A stretch of DNA of 64,000 nucleotides from Paraferrimonas sp. SM1919 (GTDB taxonomy: Bacteria; Pseudomonadota; Gammaproteobacteria; Enterobacterales; Shewanellaceae): contig NZ_WINH01000017.1 of assembly GCF_010993985.1 (NCBI RefSeq), positions 38,547 through 102,546 of the forward strand, read 5' to 3'. The notes beneath the pieces were generated by a model. That model did no database searches. It saw only the letters and a list, made by a program, of their open reading frames with translations, and was not told the DNA's origin. Shown in pieces: positions 9,662 to 18,542 of this stretch. The translations under genes were made by a program, and so were the position numbers. Each line of letters begins with the position of its first letter. The stretch's first letter is position 1.

Positions 9662-10472
9662 TATATTGGGCAATTAACTCTGGCACTTTAATCCGAGTTG
9701 TCGCTTTTTGACTGATATTACGTTGCACTTCAATAGAGCTCAACTTTGCTCCGTGGTATAACTCTCTAGTAAGTACTGTATCGTGATTTGAGATCACCAC
9801 TGGCACACCATTTTCATAGGCACTCTGTCTTGCCTCAACCGCTAACTGAGCTTGATCATCCAGACTAAAGCCGCTACTGGCATAAGTAGTGAAATTACTT
9901 GTGGTCGATAGCGGAGCATAAGGTGGATCGCAATAAATAACATCCCCCGGCTGCGCCAATTTAAAAGCTTGTTGATAGCCGATACAATGAAACTCAGCAG
10001 TTTGTGCTTTTTCTGCAAAAGCGACTAATTCGGCCTCTGGAAAATATGGCCGTTTGTATGAGCCAAAAGGAACATTAAAACCACCACTTTTATTGTAACG
10101 ACACAAACCATTAAAACCAAAACGATTGAAATATAAAAACAAAACAGCTCTTTCTAGTTTGTCATTGCTTTGATTAAACTTATCTCTAAACTGGTAATAT
10201 CTTTGCTTATCATTATTTTCGTCATTAAAAAGCTGCTTAGAATGATAAATGTATTCATCTACATCTTTTTTTACTAACTCATACAACCCAATAAGGTCCT
10301 TGTTGATATCACAAAGAATATGATGTTTATAATTACTGTTTAAGAAGATCGATCCTGCCCCAACAAATGGTTCAACTAGACGCTCGCCTTGTGGACATAA
10401 ATCTAAAATTTTGTCGGCTAACTTATACTTGCCACCTGCCCACTTTAAAAAGGCTCTTTGTTTTTTAATCAT
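9651..10472 (-). CDS. dam: DNA adenine methyltransferase Dam (GATC)
   Basis: Methylates adenine-N6 in GATC, serving mismatch-repair strand discrimination (MutL is also in this window) and replication timing. 273 aa. AdoMet motif FLKWAGGKYKLADKI at the N-terminus, VEPFVGAGSIFLNS near 34, and catalytic motif DPPYAPLSTTSNF near 181 (alpha-group order). It follows damX directly, as in enterobacteria. Confidence 0.96.
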   Translation of the reverse strand: MIKKQRAFLKWAGGKYKLADKILDLCPQGERLVEPFVGAGSIFLNSNYKHHILCDINKDLIGLYELVKKDVDEYIYHSKQLFNDENNDKQRYYQFRDKFNQSNDKLERAVLFLYFNRFGFNGLCRYNKSGGFNVPFGSYKRPYFPEAELVAFAEKAQTAEFHCIGYQQAFKLAQPGDVIYCDPPYAPLSTTSNFTTYASSGFSLDDQAQLAVEARQSAYENGVPVVISNHDTVLTRELYHGAKLSSIEVQRNISQKATTRIKVPELIAQYIKQ

Positions 10473-11771
10473 TTAAAGCTTAGCTCTAGGGGCAGTTTCG
10501 GAGATAATTTCAGGCTGTAATTCGACCACTTTAGACCATGGTCTGATCCAGGCTGATTTCATATTTGGATCGGATTGTTTCAACTTATTCGCTGTTGCCG
10601 AATCAGCGACATGGCCCACCAAAAGAATATAAATTTGATTAGTTTTAATTACCCAGTGCTGCTGATACTGCATTGAAGACATAAGCGGTTGTAAAGATTT
10701 TAACTCCTTAACCGCTGCTAACTGCAAAGTATAACCATTGCGCGGTAAACTTATTTTTGACTGAGGTTCAACCATCAGCTTTACAGCTCCCTTAGCAGGC
10801 TCAGGTATTGGTCGTTCTGCTGCCAACCCCTTATCTGTGACTTGGGCAACTGTTTCAGTCAACATTGGCTCAACGTCCGCTTTTACCGATCCACTTTCGG
10901 CAGCGATTGATAACTTGGGTTCTGTGGAATTTATTGCTGTATCTATTGCTTTAGAATTAACACTAGTAGAGATAACTTCAGGTTTAAATTCAGCTGCGAC
11001 TATTGGCTTTGCAAACTGCTGCTCAGCAATAGGTTGTTGTGACAACCTTGGCAAAATAAGCCAAGCACTGACCATAATCACAATAATCAATGTAACACTG
11101 ATCAGCATACTCGCAATTAAGCGCCCTTTTCTTTGCTTAAACCCCTCTGGGTTGGCTATTGCTTCTTTAGCAAGAAAAATAATATCAGCAGGAAAACCGG
11201 AAGTATTTTTTAACCTGAATTCTAGCAAGTCCTCAGTGTAGTCTATCTCAGCATTGGCATTTTTTAAGGTTTGCTCAAACAGTAGTTTTCTTTGGGCTAG
11301 TGCCAAGGGCTCAAGTTTGAAAATTAATTCAGAAGATACATTAAAAAAGCTCGGCCTTTTACTCCACAGCAATACCACCGCAATGGCAATATCTGTTTGT
11401 GCTAACCTAAGTAACTCTAGTAATTGAGAGTGAGTCAGGTTGTCTGCATCATCTAGAAAAATAACATGCCTTTGAAGCCTACTTGGTGGATGGGCTAATA
11501 GATTTTGCTCTAATGTTAATTGATCGTCGTATAGCGCATTAGAGTACCACTGAAACAAAACCTTTTGTCTCAGCTCTTTGTCTGTCATATGCTTAGGACA
11601 CTGCAACCAGGCTTGGTTATATTCATCTAAAGATTCTAGAGCCTGTTTGGCCAAAGAGGTTTTACCTGAACCTTGGGCGCCTTCAATCACTACAGTTTGC
11701 AGACTGTAACGAATGGCATGTAACAGCCTTTCCTTTAGTTGTAACTGCTCTGGTAGCAACAGATCCTGCAT
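10473..11771 (-). CDS. damX: DamX: AAA-type ATPase with transmembrane helix and SPOR domain
   Basis: A cell-division protein whose C-terminal SPOR domain binds denuded septal peptidoglycan. 432 aa: an N-terminal ExeA/AAA-like region with a Walker A (VVIEGAQGSGKTSLAKQ near 28) and Walker B (HVIFLDDADN near 98), a transmembrane helix near 221-241, a Pro/Glu/Lys-rich periplasmic linker, then SPOR at about 345-420 (GYTLQLAAVKELKSLQPLM ... YILLVGHVADSATA). The N-terminal ATPase is longer than in E. coli DamX and typical of Alteromonadales and Vibrio. It lies between aroB and dam. Confidence 0.93.
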   Translation of the reverse strand: MQDLLLPEQLQLKERLLHAIRYSLQTVVIEGAQGSGKTSLAKQALESLDEYNQAWLQCPKHMTDKELRQKVLFQWYSNALYDDQLTLEQNLLAHPPSRLQRHVIFLDDADNLTHSQLLELLRLAQTDIAIAVVLLWSKRPSFFNVSSELIFKLEPLALAQRKLLFEQTLKNANAEIDYTEDLLEFRLKNTSGFPADIIFLAKEAIANPEGFKQRKGRLIASMLISVTLIIVIMVSAWLILPRLSQQPIAEQQFAKPIVAAEFKPEVISTSVNSKAIDTAINSTEPKLSIAAESGSVKADVEPMLTETVAQVTDKGLAAERPIPEPAKGAVKLMVEPQSKISLPRNGYTLQLAAVKELKSLQPLMSSMQYQQHWVIKTNQIYILLVGHVADSATANKLKQSDPNMKSAWIRPWSKVVELQPEIISETAPRAKL

Positions 11772-11785
11772 TGCTAATTTCCTAA

Positions 11786-12865
11786 TTATGATTGTGCAAT
11801 AGCATAAGCTATCAAAGCATCATCATAATTGTCTATTACTTCTGCATGGCCGATCTTGGTTGGAATAACCAAACGTATAACACCATTCAATACTTTTTTA
11901 TCTCGGCGCATATGCTGTAGATATTGCTCTACTTGCATAACCTTTGGGCCCACAACGGGTAAATTAAATGCTTCAAGCAAAGCAATAACACGTTGCAATT
12001 GAATAGCATCCATTTTCCCTTGTTTCACCGAAAAGCGACACGCTTGCACCATTCCTGCGGCAACGGCTTCACCATGTAACCAGTTACCATAGCCCATCTG
12101 CGCTTCTATAGCATGTCCAAAAGTATGACCAAGATTAAGTAAAGCACGAACGCCATGCTCTTTTTCATCTTGATTTACCACAGCGGCTTTAATTTCACAG
12201 CAACGTTTAATTGCATGTGTTAATGCTTCTGGTTGCAATTTCTTTAATGGCGCGACATTGTCTTCGAGCCAGCAAAATAATTGATAATCCCAAATAATGC
12301 CATACTTAATAACCTCGGCCATACCCGCTGCAAATTCTCGTTCGGGTAAGGTGCTAAGGCTGGATGTTGAAATAAGCACGCTTTGAGGTTGATAAAAAGC
12401 ACCTATCATATTCTTGCCAAGAGGATGATTAACTGCCGTTTTGCCGCCTACCGATGAGTCGACTTGCGCTAAAAGAGTCGTTGGAATTTGAACAAAGTCA
12501 ACTCCCCTTTGATAACATGCGGCTGCAAAACCTGTCATGTCACCAATAACCCCTCCTCCCAAAGCGATCAATGTGGTATCTCTACTATGAAACTTTTCTA
12601 GCAGTGCAGAAAAGATATGGTCAAGATGCTCAAGGTTTTTGTACTGCTCACCATCAGGTAACACTACCGTATCAACCTGATAGTCAGCAGACAACACTTT
12701 AAATAATGGTTCCAAGTAGATAGCGGCAACAGTTTGGTTGCTAACAACCATTACCTTATTGGTGCGTATACATTGCGCTAACAATTGCTTATCAAGATGC
12801 ACTTGTTCAGCAATAAATATAGGGTAGCTTCTTGCCCCCAAATCAACTTGGATCTGTTCCATCAT
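11786..12865 (-). CDS. aroB: 3-dehydroquinate synthase
   Basis: Second step of the shikimate pathway: DAHP to 3-dehydroquinate, with NAD+ and a divalent metal. 359 aa; [18 protein letters not shown] near 99, [20 protein letters not shown] near 127 and [13 protein letters not shown] near 245 with metal-binding His residues. It starts with two Met codons ([10 protein letters not shown]), and either may be used. Nine bases separate it from aroK. Confidence 0.98.
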   Translation of the reverse strand: MMEQIQVDLGARSYPIFIAEQVHLDKQLLAQCIRTNKVMVVSNQTVAAIYLEPLFKVLSADYQVDTVVLPDGEQYKNLEHLDHIFSALLEKFHSRDTTLIALGGGVIGDMTGFAAACYQRGVDFVQIPTTLLAQVDSSVGGKTAVNHPLGKNMIGAFYQPQSVLISTSSLSTLPEREFAAGMAEVIKYGIIWDYQLFCWLEDNVAPLKKLQPEALTHAIKRCCEIKAAVVNQDEKEHGVRALLNLGHTFGHAIEAQMGYGNWLHGEAVAAGMVQACRFSVKQGKMDAIQLQRVIALLEAFNLPVVGPKVMQVEQYLQHMRRDKKVLNGVIRLVIPTKIGHAEVIDNYDDALIAYAIAQS

Positions 12866-12874
12866 TTACAAGTC

Positions 12875-13390
12875 TTAAAAGCCTAATTTATCAATAATCT
12901 GATTCGCCACCACTTTAGCACTTTGTTCATCGGTACGAACAACGACATCAGCAACTTCTTCATAAAGTGGATTACGGATTTCAGCAAGGTCCTCTAATAC
13001 TTTACGAGGTTCATCAACCTGCAGTAGAGGACGTCGCTTATCTCTTTGAGTACGAGCAACTTGCTTATCAATTGTTGTTTCTAAATACACAACAATGCCG
13101 CGAGCAGATAAAAAATTACGCACTTCTTTAGTGCCAACTGAACCACCACCAGTTGCAAGTACAATGCCTTGCTTGGCAGTTAAGTCTTCGATGACATTAG
13201 CTTCACGCTTGCGGAACCCGTCTTCACCTTCAACGTCAAAGACCCATGCGATATCCGCACCAGTACGTTGCTCAATTTCAGTATCTGAGTCAAAAAATTC
13301 TAAATGAAGCATTTGAGCTAGGTGGCGACCAATTGTGCTTTTACCAGCACCCATTGGGCCTACAAGGAAAATATTACGTTTTTCGGCCAT
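12875..13390 (-). CDS. aroK: Shikimate kinase I
   Basis: Phosphorylates shikimate to shikimate-3-phosphate. 171 aa; P-loop [16 protein letters not shown] near residue 10, [13 protein letters not shown] near 32 (shikimate-binding Asp), [10 protein letters not shown] near 59 and [14 protein letters not shown] near 77. It leads the aroK-aroB-damX-dam unit. The aroK/pilQ gap (13391-13636) holds no gene or clear terminator that I can see. Confidence 0.97.
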   Translation of the reverse strand: MAEKRNIFLVGPMGAGKSTIGRHLAQMLHLEFFDSDTEIEQRTGADIAWVFDVEGEDGFRKREANVIEDLTAKQGIVLATGGGSVGTKEVRNFLSARGIVVYLETTIDKQVARTQRDKRRPLLQVDEPRKVLEDLAEIRNPLYEEVADVVVRTDEQSAKVVANQIIDKLGF

Positions 13391-13636
13391 TTTATTATTA
13401 CGTCTAATTCTATATGTTTCATTAAAGGTTCGGCTAAATTGCCGACTTTCACACTCACTCTCGTAAAATTGTGACGGGGAATTATCTCAGCATCATTGAT
13501 GTTTTGGCAATAGCAATCTTGCAGATATCCAGAATAAATACCGTAACGCATCTAAAAGTTAAAAAGTTTAATGCTTTAGTTTAAAAATTTTATAAATAGT
13601 CGCTTTAATGATGGCGAGTTGCTACCTCTGCTTAAA

Positions 13637-15646
13637 CTAGAACTCTTCGGTCACAATTCGAGGGGTGACAAACACCAATACCTCCCTTCTTTCATTTAAG
13701 TTACTGTTATTACGAAATAAGGCCCCTAAATATGGAATATCTCCTAATACTGGGACTTTAGAGACCCTTTGAATGATTTGTTGCTGATAGATACCGCCTA
13801 AAACCAATGTTTCGCCATTATCTACCAGCACTTGGGTGCCGATTCTTTGGGTATCGATTGATGTTGCCGGGCCAAGTGGTGTATCCACGGTTTTACCTTG
13901 ACTGTCTTGAGATATTTGTAAGTCTAAGATAATCCGATTATCTGGGGTGATATGCGGAGTCACAGTAAGGCCTAACACGGCTTTTTTAAACTCGACCGAG
14001 GTAGCGCCACTCGAGGTCGCTTTGACAAAAGGTATTTCAACCCCCTGCTCGATGTAAGCAGATTTTTGATTGGCGGTAGTGATCCTCGGACTGGCAATGA
14101 CCTCTCCTTTGCTTTCTTGTTCTAAGGCACTGAGTTCAAGGTCTAATAAAGTACCATCAGCGAGTTTCGCTACTTGAAATGCTATCGATGTCGTAGGTGA
14201 CCCACTCACAGGAGCGGCGGGTAAGTTAACATTCAGCCTGTCCGTGAGGGCCGGCACCAATCCTGCAGAAATATCGTCTGCAGCAAATCGATTTCCAGAA
14301 GTGGCAAAATCCCCTGATTTAGCACTGTAACCCCACCTAATGCCTAAATCTTCAGAAATATCATCCTTCACTGTAACCATTCTTGACTCAATAACCACTT
14401 GTCTGACGGCAACATCAAGCACTTTAATCAATCGTGCAATTTCATTAATTTTGCTACGAGTATCTTGTATCAGTAAGGTGTTGGTCCTACTGTCAACAGC
14501 CACAGAACCTCGTGCAGAAAGCATATTGGATTGTCCCCCTTTCAATAAACTCGCTATCTCCTGAGCTTTAGCATAATTAATCTGCATATGCTCGCTGACC
14601 AAAGGGGACATTTCCTGAGCTTGCTGTTGAGCTTGCAGATCAAATGCTTCTTGAGCGTTAAACTCATCCTTAGGCGCTATCATCAACACATTGCCTTCTT
14701 GCCTTTGGGCTAGGCCTTTAATTCTCATAATTAAATTTAATGCTTGTTGCCAAGGCACCCCCTCTAAATTGAGGGTAATATTACCCTCAATTGAATCACT
14801 GGCGACTAAATTAACTTGATTATAGTTAGCCAAGATCTGCAGCACATTTCGGACCGGGATATCCTGAAAATTAAGGGATACCAGTTCTCCTGAAAAAGTA
14901 TTTTGAGTTGCGACTTTGTGTTTCTTAGAAAAGGTCAACAATAGCTCATTGCCCTGTTGCTGCTGGGTATATCCGAACTCTTGATTAAAATTGAATTCGA
15001 TTCGACTATGATTTCCCTGAGTGAAAGTTTCAAACTGATCTAATACCGTTGCGAATTCCTTTACATCAGTAATGTATAAAAGCTCTTTGGTTAAATTAGT
15101 GTCATAGAAATCAAGCGCCAAAAATTGCGGCTTAAGGGTTGGATTTGTATAAATCTGACTATTTTCGAAACGAAGTTTAAGTTGAGGTTGTTGTTCAACA
15201 CTTTGAAAATCTATGGCAACAATTTTATTATGGGCACTAGCTTCGCCAAACCGATCATTAATCATTAAAGTAAAAGTTTTACCATTGGTTTTGGTATACA
15301 TCGATTGTAGTGATTGCAACTCAATCGCTGCGACTAGATCTAACCCCTGCTGCGAATAAATGATCTGTTTAAGGAGTTTTCCACCTCCACTAAAGTTTTC
15401 TATTTGCTTATCACGCTCTGTGTTTAAAAATTTTAGCGTGATCTGGGGACCGCTCGTATCCAGTTTAATATCTGAATCTTGGATTGCTTGATTAAACTGA
15501 AAAGACAACTGCAATTGCCCTTCTATCAAGCCTTGGACTGTCACCGCTGTTAGCGCTTGTTTAGCCGAGCTTGTTGGGCTATAAGTTATCATCAATGTGA
15601 TAAACAGCCAGGTAAAACACTTTAAAACAGCCATGTTATTCCTCAA
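13637..15646 (-). CDS. pilQ: Type IV pilus secretin PilQ
   Basis: Forms the outer-membrane pore for type IV pilus extrusion and retraction. 669 aa: signal peptide ending about TSSAKQA, AMIN peptidoglycan-binding regions (about 30-240), secretin/TonB short N domain (about 260-330; VSLNFQDIPVRNVLQILANY), NolW-type domain (about 345-415) and secretin core to the end, with GEVIASPRITTANQKSAYIEQG and VPVLGDIPYLGALFRN. Last gene of pilMNOPQ; the start overlaps pilP by 11 bp. Confidence 0.97.
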   Translation of the reverse strand: MRNNMAVLKCFTWLFITLMITYSPTSSAKQALTAVTVQGLIEGQLQLSFQFNQAIQDSDIKLDTSGPQITLKFLNTERDKQIENFSGGGKLLKQIIYSQQGLDLVAAIELQSLQSMYTKTNGKTFTLMINDRFGEASAHNKIVAIDFQSVEQQPQLKLRFENSQIYTNPTLKPQFLALDFYDTNLTKELLYITDVKEFATVLDQFETFTQGNHSRIEFNFNQEFGYTQQQQGNELLLTFSKKHKVATQNTFSGELVSLNFQDIPVRNVLQILANYNQVNLVASDSIEGNITLNLEGVPWQQALNLIMRIKGLAQRQEGNVLMIAPKDEFNAQEAFDLQAQQQAQEMSPLVSEHMQINYAKAQEIASLLKGGQSNMLSARGSVAVDSRTNTLLIQDTRSKINEIARLIKVLDVAVRQVVIESRMVTVKDDISEDLGIRWGYSAKSGDFATSGNRFAADDISAGLVPALTDRLNVNLPAAPVSGSPTTSIAFQVAKLADGTLLDLELSALEQESKGEVIASPRITTANQKSAYIEQGVEIPFVKATSSGATSVEFKKAVLGLTVTPHITPDNRIILDLQISQDSQGKTVDTPLGPATSIDTQRIGTQVLVDNGETLVLGGIYQQQIIQRVSKVPVLGDIPYLGALFRNNSNLNERREVLVFVTPRIVTEEF

Positions 15647-16148
15647 TATTTACTGCAATATTGGTTGTTCTGGATTGCAAACAACCTGCTGAGTCAGTTA
15701 CCCATTCTTGCAAGGTAGCGAGCGAAGTATCTAGATAGATAAGCTGCCCCTGATTAAGTCCCATGTATTGCCCCTTTGTCACTCTATAAACTTTAGCATC
15801 TGGAGCATAAACAAGTAGATTTAGTTGCTCTGCGGCTTTTAAAACACCAACGATTTTCAAACTTGATAGGGCAAATTTTTCTAAAGGCTGCCTAATCCGT
15901 TGCACAGCACTTACTTGACAATTATTAGCCATTTGCAATTGTTGAGGGGATTGAAATTCGACACCAAAAGGACTGCGCAGATGAGTCACATTAAAACTCA
16001 CATGAATGAATGTTTTAGGAGCCGCTAGTGGCTCGAGTGGATTCACTGGGCTTTGCTTAATTTGATTAACATACTGACTTAAATCAGTTTGATTTTGGCC
16101 ACATCCAGCGAGCACCAACATCCACACAAAAATGATTAACTTCATCAC
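15636..16148 (-). CDS. pilP: Type IV pilus inner-membrane lipoprotein PilP
   Basis: PilP links the PilNO inner-membrane complex to the PilQ secretin. 170 aa; lipoprotein signal MMKLIIFVWMLVLAGC (Cys16), a disordered linker with VNPLEPLAAP and SPFGVEF, and a C-terminal beta domain (LSSLKIVGVLKAAEQLNLLVY ... VTKGQYMGLNQGQLIYLD). Overlaps pilO by 1 bp and pilQ by 11 bp. Confidence 0.95.
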   Translation of the reverse strand: MMKLIIFVWMLVLAGCGQNQTDLSQYVNQIKQSPVNPLEPLAAPKTFIHVSFNVTHLRSPFGVEFQSPQQLQMANNCQVSAVQRIRQPLEKFALSSLKIVGVLKAAEQLNLLVYAPDAKVYRVTKGQYMGLNQGQLIYLDTSLATLQEWVTDSAGCLQSRTTNIAVNIEE

Positions 16149-16762
16149 TAGCCTGCTGCCTTAGTTAACGGTTGACCTTCTATAAATCGATATGTTTTTG
16201 CCTCAATCCTTATCTCAATAAATTGCCCTTTTTGTTCTAAAGTCAGGTCGTGCAGCGACACAACTCTTGAAAGCTTTGCAACGCCGGCAACAAACAGACC
16301 TAATTGATGATAATCTCCTCTCAATACCATTTTAATTGGAAACTCTCGATAAAAGCCCTGATCGATTGAGTTGAGCCAATCCATCGAAACGATGTTTAAA
16401 CCACTTTCTGTAGCCACATAAGTCAAGTCGTCGATCAACTCTGGCATCTCATTTTGTGAAGGTAGCATTTTTAGCAACCCTTCTAACCTCAATTCGAGTT
16501 CATCAAGTTGAAATTGATATTGAGGTAAATAAATCGATAGCAGATACTTTTGTTTAAATTCGTTTTTGAGCTCTGTTTCTTTTTGCTGTAATCGCTCAAG
16601 CTGTTGTTGCTGCTGATTTAAAACCAACCAATAACCGATGAACACGACTACGATTAAAGCTGCCGTAGCGGCAACATGCTTTAACCAAGTAGGCCAACTG
16701 CTAATATCCTCCCATACCCAACCAGCAGTCATATACTTGGACTTCAAACGTTCAAGAAGCAT
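16148..16762 (-). CDS. pilO: Type IV pilus assembly protein PilO
   Basis: An inner-membrane bitopic protein that forms heterodimers with PilN. 204 aa; one transmembrane helix near residues 29-48 (HVAATAALIVVVFIGYWLVL), a coiled coil (QQQQQLERLQQKETELKNEFK) and a periplasmic ferredoxin-like domain with LEGLLKMLPSQNEMPELIDDL. Overlaps pilN by 11 bp. Confidence 0.94.
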   Translation of the reverse strand: MLLERLKSKYMTAGWVWEDISSWPTWLKHVAATAALIVVVFIGYWLVLNQQQQQLERLQQKETELKNEFKQKYLLSIYLPQYQFQLDELELRLEGLLKMLPSQNEMPELIDDLTYVATESGLNIVSMDWLNSIDQGFYREFPIKMVLRGDYHQLGLFVAGVAKLSRVVSLHDLTLEQKGQFIEIRIEAKTYRFIEGQPLTKAAG

Positions 16763-17330
16763 CGGCTACTCCCTGTTGATCATCTGTGTTCACATTAACA
16801 ATGGTCACATTCAGCAAAAAACGCTTACCACTAGTGGGCATTTTTTCTTTATTGGATATAGAATTAATTTGAGGATCATTAAGCCATTTAGACGCTTTAA
16901 TGGCGCGCATCATATTGGACAATTGATTGTTGGATGTGCTCCAGCCTTCAATAATCAATTCTGTGCCTAGTTTATTTACTTTGGTCAGTGTCACTCCTGT
17001 AGGAACCACTTTAACTAATTCAATAAATACCTGAGTCGGTAAGTTTCGTTCTCGCTGTAACTGCAAAATAATATCGGCTCGCTGCGCTATATCTAACTTA
17101 CGATTTTGAATCTTTTGTATTTGAGTAATTTTAATGTTAACTAACGCAATTTCATCCTCTAGATATTGATTGCGTAAAAGCTGATCAGCAGTAAAGGAAT
17201 TAATGGCCAGCCACCAAAACCCTAAGAGCATTATTGCAAAACAACAATAGACGAATATTAACGTATAAAAATGCCTCATCTGTTGCTCTTTAAGTTTTTC
17301 TCGCCAAGGCAGTAAATTAATTCTTGCCAT
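16752..17330 (-). CDS. pilN: Type IV pilus assembly protein PilN
   Basis: The partner of PilO whose cytoplasmic N-terminal motif docks into PilM. 192 aa; that motif is present (ARINLLPWRE, residues 2-11), followed by one transmembrane helix near 22-44, a coiled coil and a periplasmic fold (VVPTGVTLTKVNKLGTELIIEGWS). Overlaps pilM by 14 bp. Confidence 0.95.
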   Translation of the reverse strand: MARINLLPWREKLKEQQMRHFYTLIFVYCCFAIMLLGFWWLAINSFTADQLLRNQYLEDEIALVNIKITQIQKIQNRKLDIAQRADIILQLQRERNLPTQVFIELVKVVPTGVTLTKVNKLGTELIIEGWSTSNNQLSNMMRAIKASKWLNDPQINSISNKEKMPTSGKRFLLNVTIVNVNTDDQQGVADAS

Positions 17331-18375
17331 GATTGAGCCCCCTTAACGCCAAACCCAACGCTATCGCATATTGACTGAGATCACTTTCTGTCATTTCCTC
17401 CATTTTACTTGTAATAATGTGCTCACTATTAAGGGGGTTTAAGCGCTCCACAGGTACCGCAAAACTTTCCGATAAACTCTCAACAATGCCATTCAATTTG
17501 GCACCGCCACCACAGATAAAAATCTTATCAAGTGTATGATTTACGGCACTGGAAAAGTACATTTGCAATTCTCTGTGTACTTGCATTATCAGTTCATTTA
17601 TAAAACTCTGAATTATTGGCTGATTGTGTTCATCTACTGCCACATCAGCCAATGAAGTGAGGCTGTGTTCAGGATCCGGGAGAAAGGCATTCAATTGCTC
17701 AAGACATTGCTTACAACCAATGGCATCATAGGCGGTAAAAACAGTGGCCCCATTATTAACCATGGCTAACTGTAATGACTGATGCCCAAGGCAGAGAATC
17801 ATTGTCACCTTAGCTTGCCAATGTTTAGGGTCTAACAATAATAACGCCTGCACCATAGAATGTGATTCGATATCAACAATTTCGACATCGACAGCAAATT
17901 CTTTGAGGACCTCAATTCTCGTATCAATTAACTCGACTCGACTCACACTGAGCAGAACCCGATCTGATTTACCTTGAGCTTCAGCGGGATTAAGTCGTTC
18001 GTAATCAAAATAAACGTCTGACAACGGAAAAGGAATTAGCGTGTCCGCTTGTGCTTGGATTTGCCACTGTATGTCTTGATCTGATAAGGATGGGTCCATG
18101 GTGATGACTTTACTCATCACCCCTGAACCAGAGACCGCGATAGCTGTAATAGGAAGCCTCTGAGGCAAACGCCTCCTCAACACCAGCAAACCGCTTCTAA
18201 ATAATTCTATATCCCGAATTTCATTATTAATAATCGTGTTTTCGGGTAACGGAACCATAAAACAATGCAGCAGCGAATGCCCTTTAGCAGTCTTCTCAAG
18301 CAACACTACTTTGATTTGGTGTGAGCCAATATCAAGACCTAAACCTAACTTAGCCGGTGCTTTTAACCATTTCAT
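17317..18375 (-). CDS. pilM: Type IV pilus assembly ATPase-fold protein PilM
   Basis: An actin/FtsA-like cytoplasmic protein that recruits PilN. 352 aa; phosphate-1 loop LGLGLDIGSHQIKVVLLE near residue 11 and the adenosine motif IFICGGGAKLNGIVESLS near 286. First gene of the pilMNOPQ operon, divergent from mrcA as in Shewanella, Vibrio and Pseudomonas. Confidence 0.96.
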   Translation of the reverse strand: MKWLKAPAKLGLGLDIGSHQIKVVLLEKTAKGHSLLHCFMVPLPENTIINNEIRDIELFRSGLLVLRRRLPQRLPITAIAVSGSGVMSKVITMDPSLSDQDIQWQIQAQADTLIPFPLSDVYFDYERLNPAEAQGKSDRVLLSVSRVELIDTRIEVLKEFAVDVEIVDIESHSMVQALLLLDPKHWQAKVTMILCLGHQSLQLAMVNNGATVFTAYDAIGCKQCLEQLNAFLPDPEHSLTSLADVAVDEHNQPIIQSFINELIMQVHRELQMYFSSAVNHTLDKIFICGGGAKLNGIVESLSESFAVPVERLNPLNSEHIITSKMEEMTESDLSQYAIALGLALRGLNHGKN

Positions 18376-18542
18376 TGAAACTGTACCTATCCTGCATTAA
18401 GCCGAGTTAGCACTTAATAGATGATGTAAAAATGAGTAAACTATCGCTTTTATGGTCGCTATAGATAATAATAGCGGTAAAATGTCCCTGCTTCAGGGGA
18501 TTATTTATATACTTTACTTATCAATATATTAGGGCAGCTATC

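Noticed and set aside
13360..13551. 63-codon minus-strand frame overlapping the start of aroK
   Set aside because: Composition is not protein-like, it overlaps aroK in another frame, and the region is better explained as the aroK leader.
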